The notes under the pieces: model-generated
The model's input: only the letters and a program-made list of their open reading frames with translations
Database searches by the model: none
What the model was told of the DNA's origin: nothing
Assembly (NCBI RefSeq): GCF_000482325.1
Contig: NZ_AXVA01000023.1
Span: 25,630 to 89,629 of the forward strand
Length of the DNA: 64,000 nucleotides
From: Bacillus sp. UNC438CL73TsuS30
GTDB taxonomy: Bacteria; Bacillota; Bacilli; Bacillales; Cytobacillaceae
Direction of reading: 5' to 3'
Part shown: piece after piece, positions 26,104 to 35,877 of the stretch
Layout of the letters: each line of letters opens with the position of its first letter
How positions within the stretch are numbered: the first letter of the stretch is position 1
Translations under genes and position numbers: made by a program

Positions 26104-27926
26104 GACCATTCATCCTCTTCAGAACCCTCATATGGCAGGGAAAAAGAAATAACCGTTCCTTTTCCTTCCCGACTGGTTGCCCAAATAGAACCGCCATGTG
26201 CATTGATAATTTCCTTTGCAATGGCCAGGCCTAATCCTGTACCTCCCAGCTTTCGAGTTCTTGCTTTGTCGACTCGATAAAAACGGTCAAAAATTTTACC
26301 GATATTTTCTTTCGGAATTCCCATACCCTGGTCCGATATACCGACAATAATTCTTTCTTCCTCCTCCTGAATGGAAAACGTAACTAGTCCTCCTTCAGGG
26401 GAATATTTTAAAGCATTGGATATAATGTTATAAAGCACTTGTGTCAACTTATCCTCATCAATTTCAACGAAAATTGGACCCGCTGGAAGCTCCCTTTTAA
26501 AGGTGACATTTTGCTCTTTCGCCATTTCAAAACGATCGATGATACTGTGGAAGAAATTCACAAAATTTACCCACTCAGGAGAAAGCTTATAATCCGTACT
26601 ATCCATTTTCGATAGTGTGAGGAGGTCGTTTACAAGTCGAATCATTCTTTCTGTTTCTGTTCGTGTAACCTCTAAAAAGTTAGGAGCAATCTCCTCATCC
26701 TTCCAAGCCCCATCCGCCAAAGCCTCAAGATAGCTTCGCATCGTTGTCAACGGGGTTCTCAATTCATGGGAGACATTCGCTACAAACTCTCTACGTTCTT
26801 CATCAATTTTTTCTAATTCCGTAATATCATGCAGCACCGCAATTAAACCATTTACAAAGCCCGTCTCTTTTTGGATGACTGAAAAATTTGCCCGAAGGAT
26901 ATACGGCTTTGTCTTTGTGCTGTAATCTAAAATCAATGAATCATTTTCTTCAAGCAGGTCTTCAAACGTATTCGTTTCATTTAAACTTAATAGAGATATA
27001 ATCGGCTGAGAAAGGACTGTTTCACGTGAAACATCCAGCATCTCAGCAGCTGGTTCATTTATTAAAATAACGCGTCCTTTCCGGTCTGTCGCAATGACAC
27101 CATCTGTCATATACGACAAAACGGTGGAGAGCTTTCTACGTTCTCCCTCCGTCGAGGCTTGAGCCTCCTGAAGTTTTTTTGTTAAATTATTAAAAGTCAT
27201 CGCCAATGTACCAATTTCATCATTTCCATACACTTTAACCTTTCGTGAGAAATTCCCTTTAGTCATGGCTATGGCCTGCTTTTTCAAATCTGAAATTGGC
27301 CGTGTAATGGTCTGAGCCAGTAATATCCCCAAAACAGCGGTAATCGCTAGGGCAATACCTGTCCCCGTAGAAAAAATGCCATTAATCGTCTTCATTTGTT
27401 CGAAGACATTCTCAATTTTAGCTACAAGATAAATTGCTCCAATCACCTTTTTACCCGATTTAATTGGCTTAGCGAGGACCCAGATCCTGTGTCCTGACTT
27501 TCCGTCAATAAAAATACTACTTTGATCCTCCTCTAATGTAAGAGCCCGTTTCACCTGTAAGTCTGTCGAGCGTTGGCCGACAACTCCTTGATTATTTGGG
27601 TCAGAGGTTCCCAGTATTTTTAATGAACGCCCATCGATCACGCGCACTTCTGAAATATCGACGGCTGTAAAATCCCTGAGGAGTTTTTTTATATCCTCTT
27701 CGAGAGTTAGGTCTTCAGGGGTCCGTTCCTTATTCATTTCTTCAACAATATTATAGGCAAGCAAATTAACACGCTCTGTTAAAGAAGTTTGGAAGTTGGT
27801 CCTTAGTGTTTCTTCTAATTGCTTTACAAAATAAACCCCGATAATTTGCATCGCAACTAAAATCAACAGGACATAGATGATGACAAATTTAACATTTATA
27901 GATCGAAAGAAACCAACCTTTCTCAT
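26100..27926 (-). CDS. walK: WalK essential cell-wall sensor histidine kinase
   Basis: About 608 residues: membrane helices near 15-35 and 185-207 around an extracytoplasmic PAS-like sensor, then HAMP, a cytosolic PAS domain (about 265-370), the H-box VANVSHELRTPLTTMRSYLE (His about 387-390) and an ATPase domain. It phosphorylates WalR to control autolysins and growth. The family start is the ATG at 27926; a coupled ATG at 27935 overlapping the walR stop is possible but too close to its AGGAG. A perfect parS site lies inside the gene at 27018-27033, in the codons for DVSRETV. Confidence 0.97.
   Translation of the reverse strand: MRKVGFFRSINVKFVIIYVLLILVAMQIIGVYFVKQLEETLRTNFQTSLTERVNLLAYNIVEEMNKERTPEDLTLEEDIKKLLRDFTAVDISEVRVIDGRSLKILGTSDPNNQGVVGQRSTDLQVKRALTLEEDQSSIFIDGKSGHRIWVLAKPIKSGKKVIGAIYLVAKIENVFEQMKTINGIFSTGTGIALAITAVLGILLAQTITRPISDLKKQAIAMTKGNFSRKVKVYGNDEIGTLAMTFNNLTKKLQEAQASTEGERRKLSTVLSYMTDGVIATDRKGRVILINEPAAEMLDVSRETVLSQPIISLLSLNETNTFEDLLEENDSLILDYSTKTKPYILRANFSVIQKETGFVNGLIAVLHDITELEKIDEERREFVANVSHELRTPLTTMRSYLEALADGAWKDEEIAPNFLEVTRTETERMIRLVNDLLTLSKMDSTDYKLSPEWVNFVNFFHSIIDRFEMAKEQNVTFKRELPAGPIFVEIDEDKLTQVLYNIISNALKYSPEGGLVTFSIQEEEERIIVGISDQGMGIPKENIGKIFDRFYRVDKARTRKLGGTGLGLAIAKEIINAHGGSIWATSREGKGTVISFSLPYEGSEEDEWS
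27018..27033. promoter_or_regulatory. parS site within walK
   Basis: TGTTTCACGTGAAACA, a perfect match to the ParB/Spo0J target (TGTTNCACGTGAAACA), about 27 kb left of dnaA. Confidence 0.95.
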
Positions 27927-27934
27927 GAAGGCCA

Positions 27935-28645
27935 TTACTCCTGTTCAGGATTGCGCAAATAATATCCAACTCCTCTTCGCGTAACAATCCAAGTTGGATG
28001 GCTTGGGCTATCCTCAATTTTTTCCCGCAAGCGCCGAACGGTTACATCAACGGTTCGAACATCACCATAATAATCGTAACCCCAAACGGTTTGTAATAAA
28101 TGTTCTCTTGTCATTACCTGGCCAATATGCTGAGCCAAATAATAGAGCAGTTCAAATTCACGATGTGTCAGCTCAATAGTTTCGCCGCGTTTCGAAACAA
28201 CATAGGCATCAGGATGAATCACCAACGAGCCAATTTCAATTTCATTTGTTTCGGATTCTTCCTCCGACGGCGTGTTAAACTGCTGATGCCGGCGTAAATT
28301 GGCTTTTACACGGGCAATTAGTTCCCTTGTGCTAAAAGGTTTTGTTACATAATCATCCGCACCAAGCTCAAGCCCAAGTACCTTATCAATTTCCGAGTCC
28401 TTAGCTGTCAGCATGATGATCGGCATTTCATATTTCTTGCGGACTTCCCGGCAGACTTCCATACCATCTTTTTGAGGAATCATAATATCAAGAAGAATTA
28501 AATCCGGCTGGATTTCTTCGACCATTTTAATTGCTTCATTACCATCATAGGCACAATAGACATTGTAGCCTTCCTTTTTTAAGTTGAATTGTAGAATATC
28601 CGCAATCGGCTTTTCATCATCCACGACTAGAATTTTTTTCTCCAT
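27935..28645 (-). CDS. walR: WalR essential response regulator (OmpR class)
   Basis: A 236-residue regulator, receiver domain with Asp in [13 protein letters not shown] (about 53) and Lys in TKPFS, followed by a winged helix ([13 protein letters not shown] ... [14 protein letters not shown]). Nearly identical in layout to B. subtilis WalR (235). I chose the ATG at 28645, 8 bases after AAAGGAG; ATGs at 28651 and 28684 sit too near or without a site. First gene of walRKHIJ; the upstream region is AT-rich and follows the tRNA-cluster terminator. Confidence 0.97.
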   Translation of the reverse strand: MEKKILVVDDEKPIADILQFNLKKEGYNVYCAYDGNEAIKMVEEIQPDLILLDIMIPQKDGMEVCREVRKKYEMPIIMLTAKDSEIDKVLGLELGADDYVTKPFSTRELIARVKANLRRHQQFNTPSEEESETNEIEIGSLVIHPDAYVVSKRGETIELTHREFELLYYLAQHIGQVMTREHLLQTVWGYDYYGDVRTVDVTVRRLREKIEDSPSHPTWIVTRRGVGYYLRNPEQE

Positions 28646-28772
28646 ACCCATTGCTCCTTTATAGTTAATCTGAATAATAGTCATATATACTCTATTTTAC
28701 TTTATCATTAAATCTGCTTTAAATCATCTATTAGTAGTATTTGCTTCAATTTCCATGGAATAAAAGGGGTAT

Positions 28773-28806
28773 AAAAAAAGAAGTTTGCTTTAGCAAACTT
28801 CTTTGG
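28773..28806 (-). terminator. Terminator of the tRNA cluster
   Basis: GAAGTTTGC / GCAAACTTC stem around TTTA, followed by seven T on the minus strand, just after tRNA-Phe. Confidence 0.88.
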
Positions 28807-28807
28807 A

Positions 28808-28880
28808 TGGCTCAGGACGGAATCGAACCGCCGACACAAGGATTTTCAGTCCTTTGCTCTACCGACTGAGCTACTGAGCC
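28808..28880 (-). tRNA. tRNA-Phe (GAA)
   Basis: Cloverleaf with acceptor GGCTCAG/CTGAGCC, anticodon loop CTGAAAA (anticodon GAA) and T-loop GTTCGATTC. CCA is not encoded directly after the discriminator A. Last of four tRNAs in a minus-strand cluster Lys-Glu-Asp-Phe. Confidence 0.97.
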
Positions 28881-28887
28881 ACTTTTA

Positions 28888-28964
28888 TGGCGGTCCGGAC
28901 GGGACTCGAACCCGCGACCTCCTGCGTGACAGGCAGGCATTCTAACCAACTGAACTACCGGACC
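28888..28964 (-). tRNA. tRNA-Asp (GTC), CCA encoded
   Basis: Acceptor GGTCCGG/CCGGACC, anticodon loop CTGTCAC (GTC), T-loop GTTCGAGTC and an encoded CCA at 28888-28890. Confidence 0.97.
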
Positions 28965-29033
28965 AAATTTATATGAATAGCAGTCAGCAAGGAAACCGTC
29001 CTTGCCAGTCACTCACTGACCACTAAATGCCAA

Positions 29034-29105
29034 TGACCCCTACGGGATTCGAACCCGTGTTACCGCCGTGAAAGGGCGGTGTCTTAACCGCTTGACCAAG
29101 GGGCC
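29034..29105 (-). tRNA. tRNA-Glu (TTC)
   Basis: Acceptor GGCCCCT/AGGGGTC (one G-U pair), anticodon loop CTTTCAC (TTC), T-loop GTTCGAATC. Confidence 0.97.
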
Positions 29106-29123
29106 ATATAAAAAATTATAGAA

Positions 29124-29199
29124 TGGTGAGCCATGAAGGACTCGAACCTTCGACCCTCTGATTAAAAGTCAGATGCTCTACCAACTGAGCTAATGGCTC
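29124..29199 (-). tRNA. tRNA-Lys (TTT), CCA encoded
   Basis: Acceptor GAGCCAT/ATGGCTC, anticodon loop CTTTTAA (TTT), T-loop GTTCGAGTC; CCA encoded at 29124-29126. First tRNA of the cluster. Confidence 0.97.
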
Positions 29200-29295
29200 G
29201 TATTTGGGCTTGTCCCCTAAACAAATACTAGTTTAAGTCAGATGCTCAAACTAATTTATAATATCGGGTTGTTACCTTTCGTGACGACGCTTTTT

Positions 29296-29325
29296 ATAAT
29301 ATCATGTACTCTATAAAATAAGCAA
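29296..29325 (-). promoter_or_regulatory. Promoter of the tRNA cluster
   Basis: On the minus strand TTGCTT and TATTAT with an 18-base spacer, about 95 bases before tRNA-Lys. Confidence 0.6.
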
Positions 29326-29354
29326 TACTTTTTTAAAAAAAATTTTATAAAATT

Positions 29355-29385
29355 GAAAAGTCCCCCTAAAGAGGAGGACTTTTCA
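29355..29385 (-). terminator. Terminator of purA
   Basis: GAAAAGTCCTCC(T) / GGGGGACTTTTC stem just after the purA stop, followed by an AT-rich tail. Confidence 0.8.
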
Positions 29386-29393
29386 TAACCAAT

Positions 29394-30686
29394 TTAGATT
29401 TGTCTCCAAGGGCTGCGGACAATATTTGTTTGATTACGATCTGGGCCCACAGAGAAAGTTGATAAAGGAATTCCTGTTAGCTGCGTTACACGCTCAACAT
29501 AGTGGCGGGCATTGGCAGGAAGTTCATCTAATGATTTGCAGCCTGTAATGTCCTCTGTCCAGCCTGGTAAATCTTCATATACAGGCTCACATTGTGCCAA
29601 TACTTTTAAGCTTGCTGGATATTCGGTAATTAATTCATCCTTATATCGATAAGCAGTACAAATTTTTAATGTTTCAATGCCTGTTAACACATCGATGGAG
29701 TTTAGCGACAAATCAGTTAAACCGCTGACACGGCGAGCGTGACGAACAACAACACTGTCAAACCAACCTACACGGCGTGGACGTCCTGTTGTCGTACCGT
29801 ATTCACGGCCGACTTCACGGATTTGGTTACCGATTTCATCAAATAATTCTGTTGGGAAAGGACCATCACCCACACGAGAAGTATATGCTTTACATACCCC
29901 TACTACGTGAGTAATTTTAGACGGGCCAACGCCGGAACCTATCGTTACTCCACCTGCAACAGGGTTTGAAGAGGTAACAAACGGGTATGTTCCTTGGTCA
30001 ATATCAAGCATAACGCCTTGAGCACCTTCAAAAAGAACACGGCGCCCTTCATCCAATGCATCATTTAGCACAACAGAAGTATCGCAGACATATTGTTTAA
30101 ACTGTTGTCCATATTCATAGTATTCATCAAGGATTTCTTCTTTTGTGAATCCTTCTGTTTCATAGATCTTTTCAAATAAGCGGTTCTTTTCTGCAAGGTT
30201 TCGCTCAAGCTTTTCTTCAAAAACTTCACGGTCGAGAAGGTCAGCAATCCGAATACCCACACGTGCAGCCTTATCCATATAAGCAGGGCCAATTCCTTTT
30301 TTCGTTGTTCCAATTTTATTATCGCCTTTGCTGGCCTCTTCCACTTCATCCAATTTAATATGATAAGGTAGAATGACATGCGCACGGTTACTAATGCGAA
30401 GATTATCGGTTGCAATCCCTCTTTCATGTAAGTAAGCAAGTTCAGTCACAAGGGCTTTTGGGTCAACAACCATCCCATTACCAATTACGCTAATTTTTTC
30501 TTTTGAAAATATCCCGGATGGAATTAAGTGCAATTTGTAGGTTTCGCCATTAAATTGAATCGTATGACCGGCATTATTTCCACCTTGATAACGAGCAATT
30601 ACTTCTGCATTTTCAGAAAGGAAATCGGTAATTTTCCCTTTTCCTTCGTCTCCCCATTGTGTACCAACAACTACTACTGATGACAT
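29394..30686 (-). CDS. purA: Adenylosuccinate synthetase
   Basis: Joins IMP and aspartate with GTP to adenylosuccinate, the first step from IMP to AMP. The 430 residues equal the B. subtilis length. Visible: P-loop [15 protein letters not shown] (4-18), GGNNAGHT, the IMP-binding [10 protein letters not shown] and the GTP-site block near the C-terminus (SVGPDRNQT). I chose the ATG at 30686, 8 bases after GGAGG; a frame start at 30695 lies inside that site. PurR boxes lie upstream. Confidence 0.97.
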   Translation of the reverse strand: MSSVVVVGTQWGDEGKGKITDFLSENAEVIARYQGGNNAGHTIQFNGETYKLHLIPSGIFSKEKISVIGNGMVVDPKALVTELAYLHERGIATDNLRISNRAHVILPYHIKLDEVEEASKGDNKIGTTKKGIGPAYMDKAARVGIRIADLLDREVFEEKLERNLAEKNRLFEKIYETEGFTKEEILDEYYEYGQQFKQYVCDTSVVLNDALDEGRRVLFEGAQGVMLDIDQGTYPFVTSSNPVAGGVTIGSGVGPSKITHVVGVCKAYTSRVGDGPFPTELFDEIGNQIREVGREYGTTTGRPRRVGWFDSVVVRHARRVSGLTDLSLNSIDVLTGIETLKICTAYRYKDELITEYPASLKVLAQCEPVYEDLPGWTEDITGCKSLDELPANARHYVERVTQLTGIPLSTFSVGPDRNQTNIVRSPWRQI

Positions 30687-30741
30687 GTAAGGCACCTCCG
30701 AATATTTACTACCATTAATTATTTTATTTATCCCATCACAC

Positions 30742-30770
30742 AGTTTAACAATTTACCGAGGAAAAATCAA
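30742..30770 (-). promoter_or_regulatory. Sigma-A promoter of purA
   Basis: TTGATT and TAAACT on the minus strand with a 17-base spacer, just downstream of the PurR operator. Confidence 0.6.
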
Positions 30771-30776
30771 ACGAAA

Positions 30777-30815
30777 CACGAACATTTTATATATACTTAA
30801 TAAAATATGTTCGTA
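30777..30815. promoter_or_regulatory. PurR operator (paired PurBoxes) upstream of purA
   Basis: Inverted ACGAACATT and ATGTTCGT halves about 20 bases apart centre to centre, flanking an AT-rich spacer. This is the paired PurBox pattern bound by the Bacillus PurR repressor upstream of purine genes, relieved by PRPP. The gap 30816-30874 ends in a weak hairpin that may terminate dnaC. Confidence 0.78.
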
Positions 30816-30874
30816 ATAAAATAGTAATCTAGTAAAAATAAAAAGGCCTGCCCCATAAAAAGGCTAACCATATA

Positions 30875-32230
30875 TTACGCACCTGGCGGATCATTATAGC
30901 GTGTCTCCAGGTTTACGAACTTATTGTATTCTTTTACAAAGGCTAATTGAACGGTTCCAGTCGGGCCGTTACGCTGCTTGGCAATAATGATTTCAATGAT
31001 ATTCTTATTCTCTGATTCCTTATCATAATAATCATCACGATACAAGAAGGCAACAATATCCGCATCCTGCTCAATACTTCCTGATTCACGAATATCAGAC
31101 ATCATCGGACGCTTATCCTGACGCTGTTCGACACCACGGGATAACTGAGAAAGGGCAATGACTGGAACTTGAAGCTCACGGGCAAGCTGCTTTAAGGAAC
31201 GCGAGATTTCCGATACTTCCTGCTGACGGTTCTCGCCAGAGCGGCCACTTCCTAAAATAAGCTGCAAGTAATCAATCAGGATCATCCCCAAGCCATGTTC
31301 CTGCTTTAAACGGCGGCACTTCGAACGGATATCACCAACCCGGACACCTGGGGTATCATCAATAAAAATCCCGGCGCTTGACAAGCTACCCATTGCCATT
31401 GTCAGCTTACCCCAGTCATCCTCTGTCAGGGAGCCGGTACGAAGCCGTTGCGCATCAATATTCCCTTCCGCACAAAGCAGACGCATTACCAGCTGTTCTG
31501 CACCCATCTCAAGACTAAATATCGCGATATTTTCACCCGTTTTATGGGCAACGTTTTGCGCAATATTTAGTGCGAACGCCGTTTTACCTACAGACGGACG
31601 GGCACCGACAATGATTAAGTCATTTCGCTGGAAGCCTGCCGTCATTTGATCAAGATCAACGAAACCTGTCTCCAGCCCTGTAATTTCACCGGCGCGCTGA
31701 TGCATGGTTTCAATATTGTCATAGGTCCGTACAAGGACATCCTTAATATTATGGAAAGCACCAGCATTTTTCCTTTGGGCCACTTCAAGAATACTTTTCT
31801 CGGCTTCACTTAATAGTGTTTCCACTTCATCCTCACGTGAATACCCATCAGAGGCAATCGTCGTAGCCGTGCGAATTAACCGGCGCAGCAATGATTTTTC
31901 TTCTACGATCCTCGCATAATACTCGATATTAGCTGCCGTTGGAACCGAACCAGCTAATTCACTTAAATAAATTACCCCGCCAATATCCTCTAAAAGTTTA
32001 GAAGCAGCAAGGTCCTCTGAAACCGTGACTAAGTCAACAGCTTTTCCAAGGTCATTAAGTTTTAACATGACATTAAAGATTTTTTGGTGGGAGGCACGGT
32101 AGAAGTCTTCTGGAATTAAAATTTCTGATGCTAAGGTTAAAGCAGCAGGCTCTAGAAATATTGCCCCAAGAACAGCCTGTTCAGCTTCAATATTTTGTGG
32201 TGGAAGACGATCTGCAAATAAATCACTCAT
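30875..32230 (-). CDS. dnaC: Replicative DNA helicase (DnaB family; DnaC in Bacillus)
   Basis: The hexameric ring helicase of the replication fork. 451 residues: N-terminal primase-binding helical domain (about 1-150), RecA-like motor with P-loop GARPSVGKTAFALNIAQ (about 205-220), Walker B MILIDYLQL and the DnaB motif 4 block RQQEVSEISRSLKQLAREL. It loads through DnaB/DnaD/DnaI in Bacillus. It follows rplI with a terminator in between. Confidence 0.97.
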   Translation of the reverse strand: MSDLFADRLPPQNIEAEQAVLGAIFLEPAALTLASEILIPEDFYRASHQKIFNVMLKLNDLGKAVDLVTVSEDLAASKLLEDIGGVIYLSELAGSVPTAANIEYYARIVEEKSLLRRLIRTATTIASDGYSREDEVETLLSEAEKSILEVAQRKNAGAFHNIKDVLVRTYDNIETMHQRAGEITGLETGFVDLDQMTAGFQRNDLIIVGARPSVGKTAFALNIAQNVAHKTGENIAIFSLEMGAEQLVMRLLCAEGNIDAQRLRTGSLTEDDWGKLTMAMGSLSSAGIFIDDTPGVRVGDIRSKCRRLKQEHGLGMILIDYLQLILGSGRSGENRQQEVSEISRSLKQLARELQVPVIALSQLSRGVEQRQDKRPMMSDIRESGSIEQDADIVAFLYRDDYYDKESENKNIIEIIIAKQRNGPTGTVQLAFVKEYNKFVNLETRYNDPPGA

Positions 32231-32285
32231 CTATTAAACCTCCTATTTAGAGAAGGATATTTTTACAATATTTTATCTTACAAAG

Positions 32286-32314
32286 AAAAAAGTGACCAGT
32301 AAAAAACCGATCAC
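32286..32314 (-). terminator. Terminator of rplI (partial, before dnaC)
   Basis: GTGATCGG and CTGGTCAC (with G-U pairs) around a T-rich loop, followed by six T on the minus strand. dnaC is still close downstream, so read-through or a second promoter is needed. Confidence 0.7.
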
Positions 32315-32373
32315 ATCATTTCATCACGTTTTCTATTCTATCATGTTTATGGATGAGTTCACACTGTAAAAAA

Positions 32374-32823
32374 TTAGTGTATTTCTTTTACATGAACATC
32401 CAATGTAGCCAAAACTTCATGATGCAGCTTCACAGGTACCTTTGTATGGCCTAGTGTACGAATTGCATCACCTAATTCCATTTTGCGTTTATCAATTTTA
32501 ATTCCATGTCTTTTCTGTAATTCCTCAGCAATTTGCTTGGAGGTAATTGAGCCAAACAGTCTGCCGCCCTCGCCGGCCTTTGCGGTTAATTCAACCGTTA
32601 CCTTTTCCAATTGTTCTTTTAATCTTTTTGCTTCTGCCAGCTCTTCAGCAGCAACCTTAGCTTCTTTTTTCTTTTGACCTTCTAATGTACTAACATTCGC
32701 TTGAGTTGCTTCAATCGCTAACCCCTGTTTAATTAAAAAGTTTTGCGCATAGCCATCAGCTACATTCTTGACGTCCCCTTTATTCCCTTTTCCTTTTACA
32801 TCTTTCAAAAAGATTACTCTCAT
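32374..32823 (-). CDS. rplI: 50S ribosomal protein L9
   Basis: A 149-residue L9: N-terminal domain [30 protein letters not shown], long connecting helix (about 40-78, [22 protein letters not shown]) and the C-terminal RNA-binding domain (GGRLFGSIT). It binds helix 76 of 23S rRNA at the base of the L1 stalk. Overlaps the gdpP stop by 4 bases. Confidence 0.98.
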   Translation of the reverse strand: MRVIFLKDVKGKGNKGDVKNVADGYAQNFLIKQGLAIEATQANVSTLEGQKKKEAKVAAEELAEAKRLKEQLEKVTVELTAKAGEGGRLFGSITSKQIAEELQKRHGIKIDKRKMELGDAIRTLGHTKVPVKLHHEVLATLDVHVKEIH

Positions 32824-34793
32824 TCTTTCTTACTCCCTTCAAGATATTCATCAATTGCTAGTTTCAATTGTTTTTCTGCTTCCTCTATTGTAACACCGTT
32901 CAACTGTGTTGCTGCATTTGTTAAATGTCCGCCGCCTTGCATGATTTCCATAATAATTTGGACATTTATATTTCCTAACGATCTGGCACTAATCCCAATC
33001 GTTCCTTCCCCCCGTTTGGAAATCACAAAGGAGGCAATGACGCCTTCCATCGTTAATAAGGTGTCGGCAGCTTGGGCGATAAGAACCTGATCATTGATCT
33101 CATTTTCTTCCCCGGCTGCAATGGCAATTCCATCCCTGTAAAAGGATACCGATTCAATTAGCTTGGACCTTTTAACATACGTTTCGACGCTTTCTCGTAA
33201 AAACTTCTGTACGAGCACAGTATCTGCTCCATGTGCCCGAAGGTAAGAGGCTGCATCAAAGGTTCGGGATCCTGTTCTCAAGGTAAAACTCTTCGTATCC
33301 ACGATGATTCCCGCCAGTAATGCTGTTGCTTCAAGCATTTCAATTTTGACCTGCTTGGGCTGGTATTCAAGAAACTCTGTCACAAGCTCGGAGGTAGAAG
33401 AGGCATATGGCTCCATGTAGACAAGAATTGGATTATGGACAAAATCTTCCCCGCGGCGATGGTGATCAATAACCACCACATTATCGATTTTATTTAACAG
33501 CCGCTCTTCCATCACAAGGGAAGGCTTATGGGTGTCAACCACCACAAGAAGCGTTTTATCCGTTGCAATCTCCAATGACTCTTCCGGTCCGATAAAACGG
33601 GACGAAAGCCGTTCGTGGTTACGAATTTCCTCCATCAGTCGGCTGACACCTGTTTCTAACGCCTGAGTGTTCACAACAATATAGGCATCTTTCTGATTCA
33701 TCTGTGCGACTTTATAAATACCGATTGAGGCACCAATTGAGTCCATATCAGGATTCTTATGCCCCATAATGATGACTTTATCACTGGCCAGAATCAAATC
33801 CTTCAATGCATGAGAAATCACCCTAGCTCTAACCCTCGTTCGTTTTTCAATCGGATTCGTCTTGCCGCCAAAGAATTTCACCTTCCCATTTGGCTGTTTG
33901 ATGGCCGCTTGGTCACCGCCTCTTCCAAGTGCCAGGTCAAGGCTGGATTGTGCTAGAGATCCCAGTTCAGGAAGGGAGGAGACCCCAGCACCTACACCAA
34001 TACTTAAGGTAAAGGATACATTATGCTTGGAGGTCATTTCTCTTACTTCATCAAGAATTGAAAACTTTCCTTTTTCAAGGATATGTAAAATACTTTCATT
34101 AAAGACAGCCATAAACCGTTCGGAAGAAATCCTTTTTAGGAATATCCCATTATCATGAGCCCACTTATTTAGAATCGAGGTAACCAAATTATTGATGCTG
34201 CCGCGCATCTGATCATCCATTCCCTGGGTAAGATCATCGTAATTGTCTAAAAAGATAACGGAAATCACAGTTCGCTCATCATGATATTTCTTCTCAATTT
34301 CTGTTTGCTCTGTTACATCAAAGAAATAAAGGAGGCGTTCTTCATGCCGGTGAATAACCCTGAACTTCCGGTCATGAAGAGTAATGATTTCAGTTTCTAC
34401 TTCCTGCTTTACCAACGGAACGAGTGCATCGGCAATATCATAAAGGGAGCGCCCATTTAGGGTATCTTCATCAAAACAAGAGGATAGGAAGGGATTCGCC
34501 CACTCAATGTAATAGTCTTCATTAATGAGCATAATTCCAATCGGCATTTCCATAAGAGCCTCTTCGCCGACCTTTTTCACTCGATACGATAGGGTAGAGA
34601 TATACTCTTCTATTTCTTTTCTTTGTCGAATGTCAATGACAAACATATAGTATAACGGAAAAAGCATCAATAACAGCCCGGCCAAACTTAGAATCCAATT
34701 ATATAAAAACAGGATTATGAGCAGCACCACTGTAACGGCTATTAACCCGTAAAAGGGATAACGAATGGAACGTTTTTCCAAAAATGCAGGCAT
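32820..34793 (-). CDS. gdpP: Cyclic-di-AMP phosphodiesterase GdpP (YybT)
   Basis: A 657-residue membrane enzyme: two N-terminal helices (about 13-55), a heme-binding-type PAS domain (about 70-155), a degenerate GGDEF domain (about 165-300) and a DHH/DHHA1 phosphodiesterase ([13 protein letters not shown] near 345, [18 protein letters not shown], then GGGHLTNAA). It hydrolyses c-di-AMP to pApA and so tunes wall and potassium homeostasis. It precedes rplI with a 4-base overlap and follows yybS by 24 bases, one operon as in B. subtilis. Confidence 0.96.
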   Translation of the reverse strand: MPAFLEKRSIRYPFYGLIAVTVVLLIILFLYNWILSLAGLLLMLFPLYYMFVIDIRQRKEIEEYISTLSYRVKKVGEEALMEMPIGIMLINEDYYIEWANPFLSSCFDEDTLNGRSLYDIADALVPLVKQEVETEIITLHDRKFRVIHRHEERLLYFFDVTEQTEIEKKYHDERTVISVIFLDNYDDLTQGMDDQMRGSINNLVTSILNKWAHDNGIFLKRISSERFMAVFNESILHILEKGKFSILDEVREMTSKHNVSFTLSIGVGAGVSSLPELGSLAQSSLDLALGRGGDQAAIKQPNGKVKFFGGKTNPIEKRTRVRARVISHALKDLILASDKVIIMGHKNPDMDSIGASIGIYKVAQMNQKDAYIVVNTQALETGVSRLMEEIRNHERLSSRFIGPEESLEIATDKTLLVVVDTHKPSLVMEERLLNKIDNVVVIDHHRRGEDFVHNPILVYMEPYASSTSELVTEFLEYQPKQVKIEMLEATALLAGIIVDTKSFTLRTGSRTFDAASYLRAHGADTVLVQKFLRESVETYVKRSKLIESVSFYRDGIAIAAGEENEINDQVLIAQAADTLLTMEGVIASFVISKRGEGTIGISARSLGNINVQIIMEIMQGGGHLTNAATQLNGVTIEEAEKQLKLAIDEYLEGSKKE

Positions 34794-34817
34794 TTTTTCA
34801 GCTCCTAACAGTAGTCA

Positions 34818-35759
34818 TCACTCTTTTTTCTCAAATCGCTTTCTTAAATCCAAACCTAAATCAATTATACCTAAAATTCTAATAATAGAAAGAAAAATTG
34901 GAATGAACGCCAGTATAGTTACGACGACACGGACACCTTTTGAAATATTCCTTTGATGAAAAAGAAAATATAAAAAGGCAAATCCCTGTAACACCATGAA
35001 CAATTCTAATATGTACGTTAAATTGATTAAGGCAGCATAATAATAAGTACCCTTTTGAGGATGAGATAATAAATTTGCCGCCAGCACGATTAAATAGTAC
35101 CAAAGCAGGCTTCTCGGTAAAGAAAGCTCCCTGAATTTACCCCATGTTGGCGTTGGAATGCCGAACCTTTTAGCAATCGGAAAGCAAAGGAGTTGAATAA
35201 CAAATACGGAAAAAATCGAACTCATGATTAACACACTTGGGGCTAAGACTTGAAGCATATCCAGCATGTTCTCATTTTGGGTTACAATTTTTTTATATTG
35301 CTCCTCGGTCATAGTCGATTTCAGTAATTCCTGTGATTGGATGGTTGACTGTTTAAAGGCCTTCAGCATCTCATGAAACAGATCAAACTGAAAAAAGGCA
35401 ACGCTGACTACATAAAGGATGACTGCGCCAATCATAAAGGTAAGTGTGCCTGAAATTAAGATACCTGTCCGCCCTTTATTTTTTTGAATAAAATATCCCA
35501 TAACAGCGCCGGTTGTTCCATAGATCAGCGTTATTGACAGGCCCATTAAAGAACCGGCAATAAAGGAAATAAAAAGGGCTGCAACAAAGAATGCTGCCGT
35601 GAACTTAATCTGATTCTTCGCTGTAAACATGATAAAAGGAAGCGGTAAAACAAAGTTGATGATGACGGCAAGCAATGGTACATAAATCGTTAATAACAAT
35701 AGAACGGTAAAGGCTGCTAAAAGGATTGCACCCTCTGTTAAAATACGAGCATTTTTCAC
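34818..35759 (-). CDS. yybS: YybS-family membrane protein (DUF2232)
   Basis: About 313 residues with roughly eight membrane helices; no catalytic motif. It is the conserved partner upstream of gdpP. The start is probably the GTG at 35759 behind GGGGTG, giving MKNARILTEGA as in homologs; a TTG at 35783 would add eight residues. Function unknown; the fixed link to gdpP hints at a role in wall or c-di-AMP biology. Confidence 0.85.
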   Translation of the reverse strand: MKNARILTEGAILLAAFTVLLLLTIYVPLLAVIINFVLPLPFIMFTAKNQIKFTAAFFVAALFISFIAGSLMGLSITLIYGTTGAVMGYFIQKNKGRTGILISGTLTFMIGAVILYVVSVAFFQFDLFHEMLKAFKQSTIQSQELLKSTMTEEQYKKIVTQNENMLDMLQVLAPSVLIMSSIFSVFVIQLLCFPIAKRFGIPTPTWGKFRELSLPRSLLWYYLIVLAANLLSHPQKGTYYYAALINLTYILELFMVLQGFAFLYFLFHQRNISKGVRVVVTILAFIPIFLSIIRILGIIDLGLDLRKRFEKKE

Positions 35760-35841
35760 TTCTTCACCCCTAATATTTCTCAAACCTATACCTTTTATTT
35801 TAGCTAGTAAAACAAATCAATTCAATAAATCAAGATAAATT

Positions 35842-35872
35842 AAAAAAGGCTGGATTTCTCCGGCCTTTTCAA
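35842..35872 (-). terminator. Terminator of galU
   Basis: AAAAGGC(C)GGA and TCC(A)GCCTTTTTT around GAAA on the minus strand; galU is therefore separated from yybS. Confidence 0.85.
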
Positions 35873-35877
35873 AGACT

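Noticed and set aside
28812..29012. 66-codon minus-strand frame over the tRNA genes
   Set aside because: It is a translation of tRNA-Phe and tRNA-Asp sequence.
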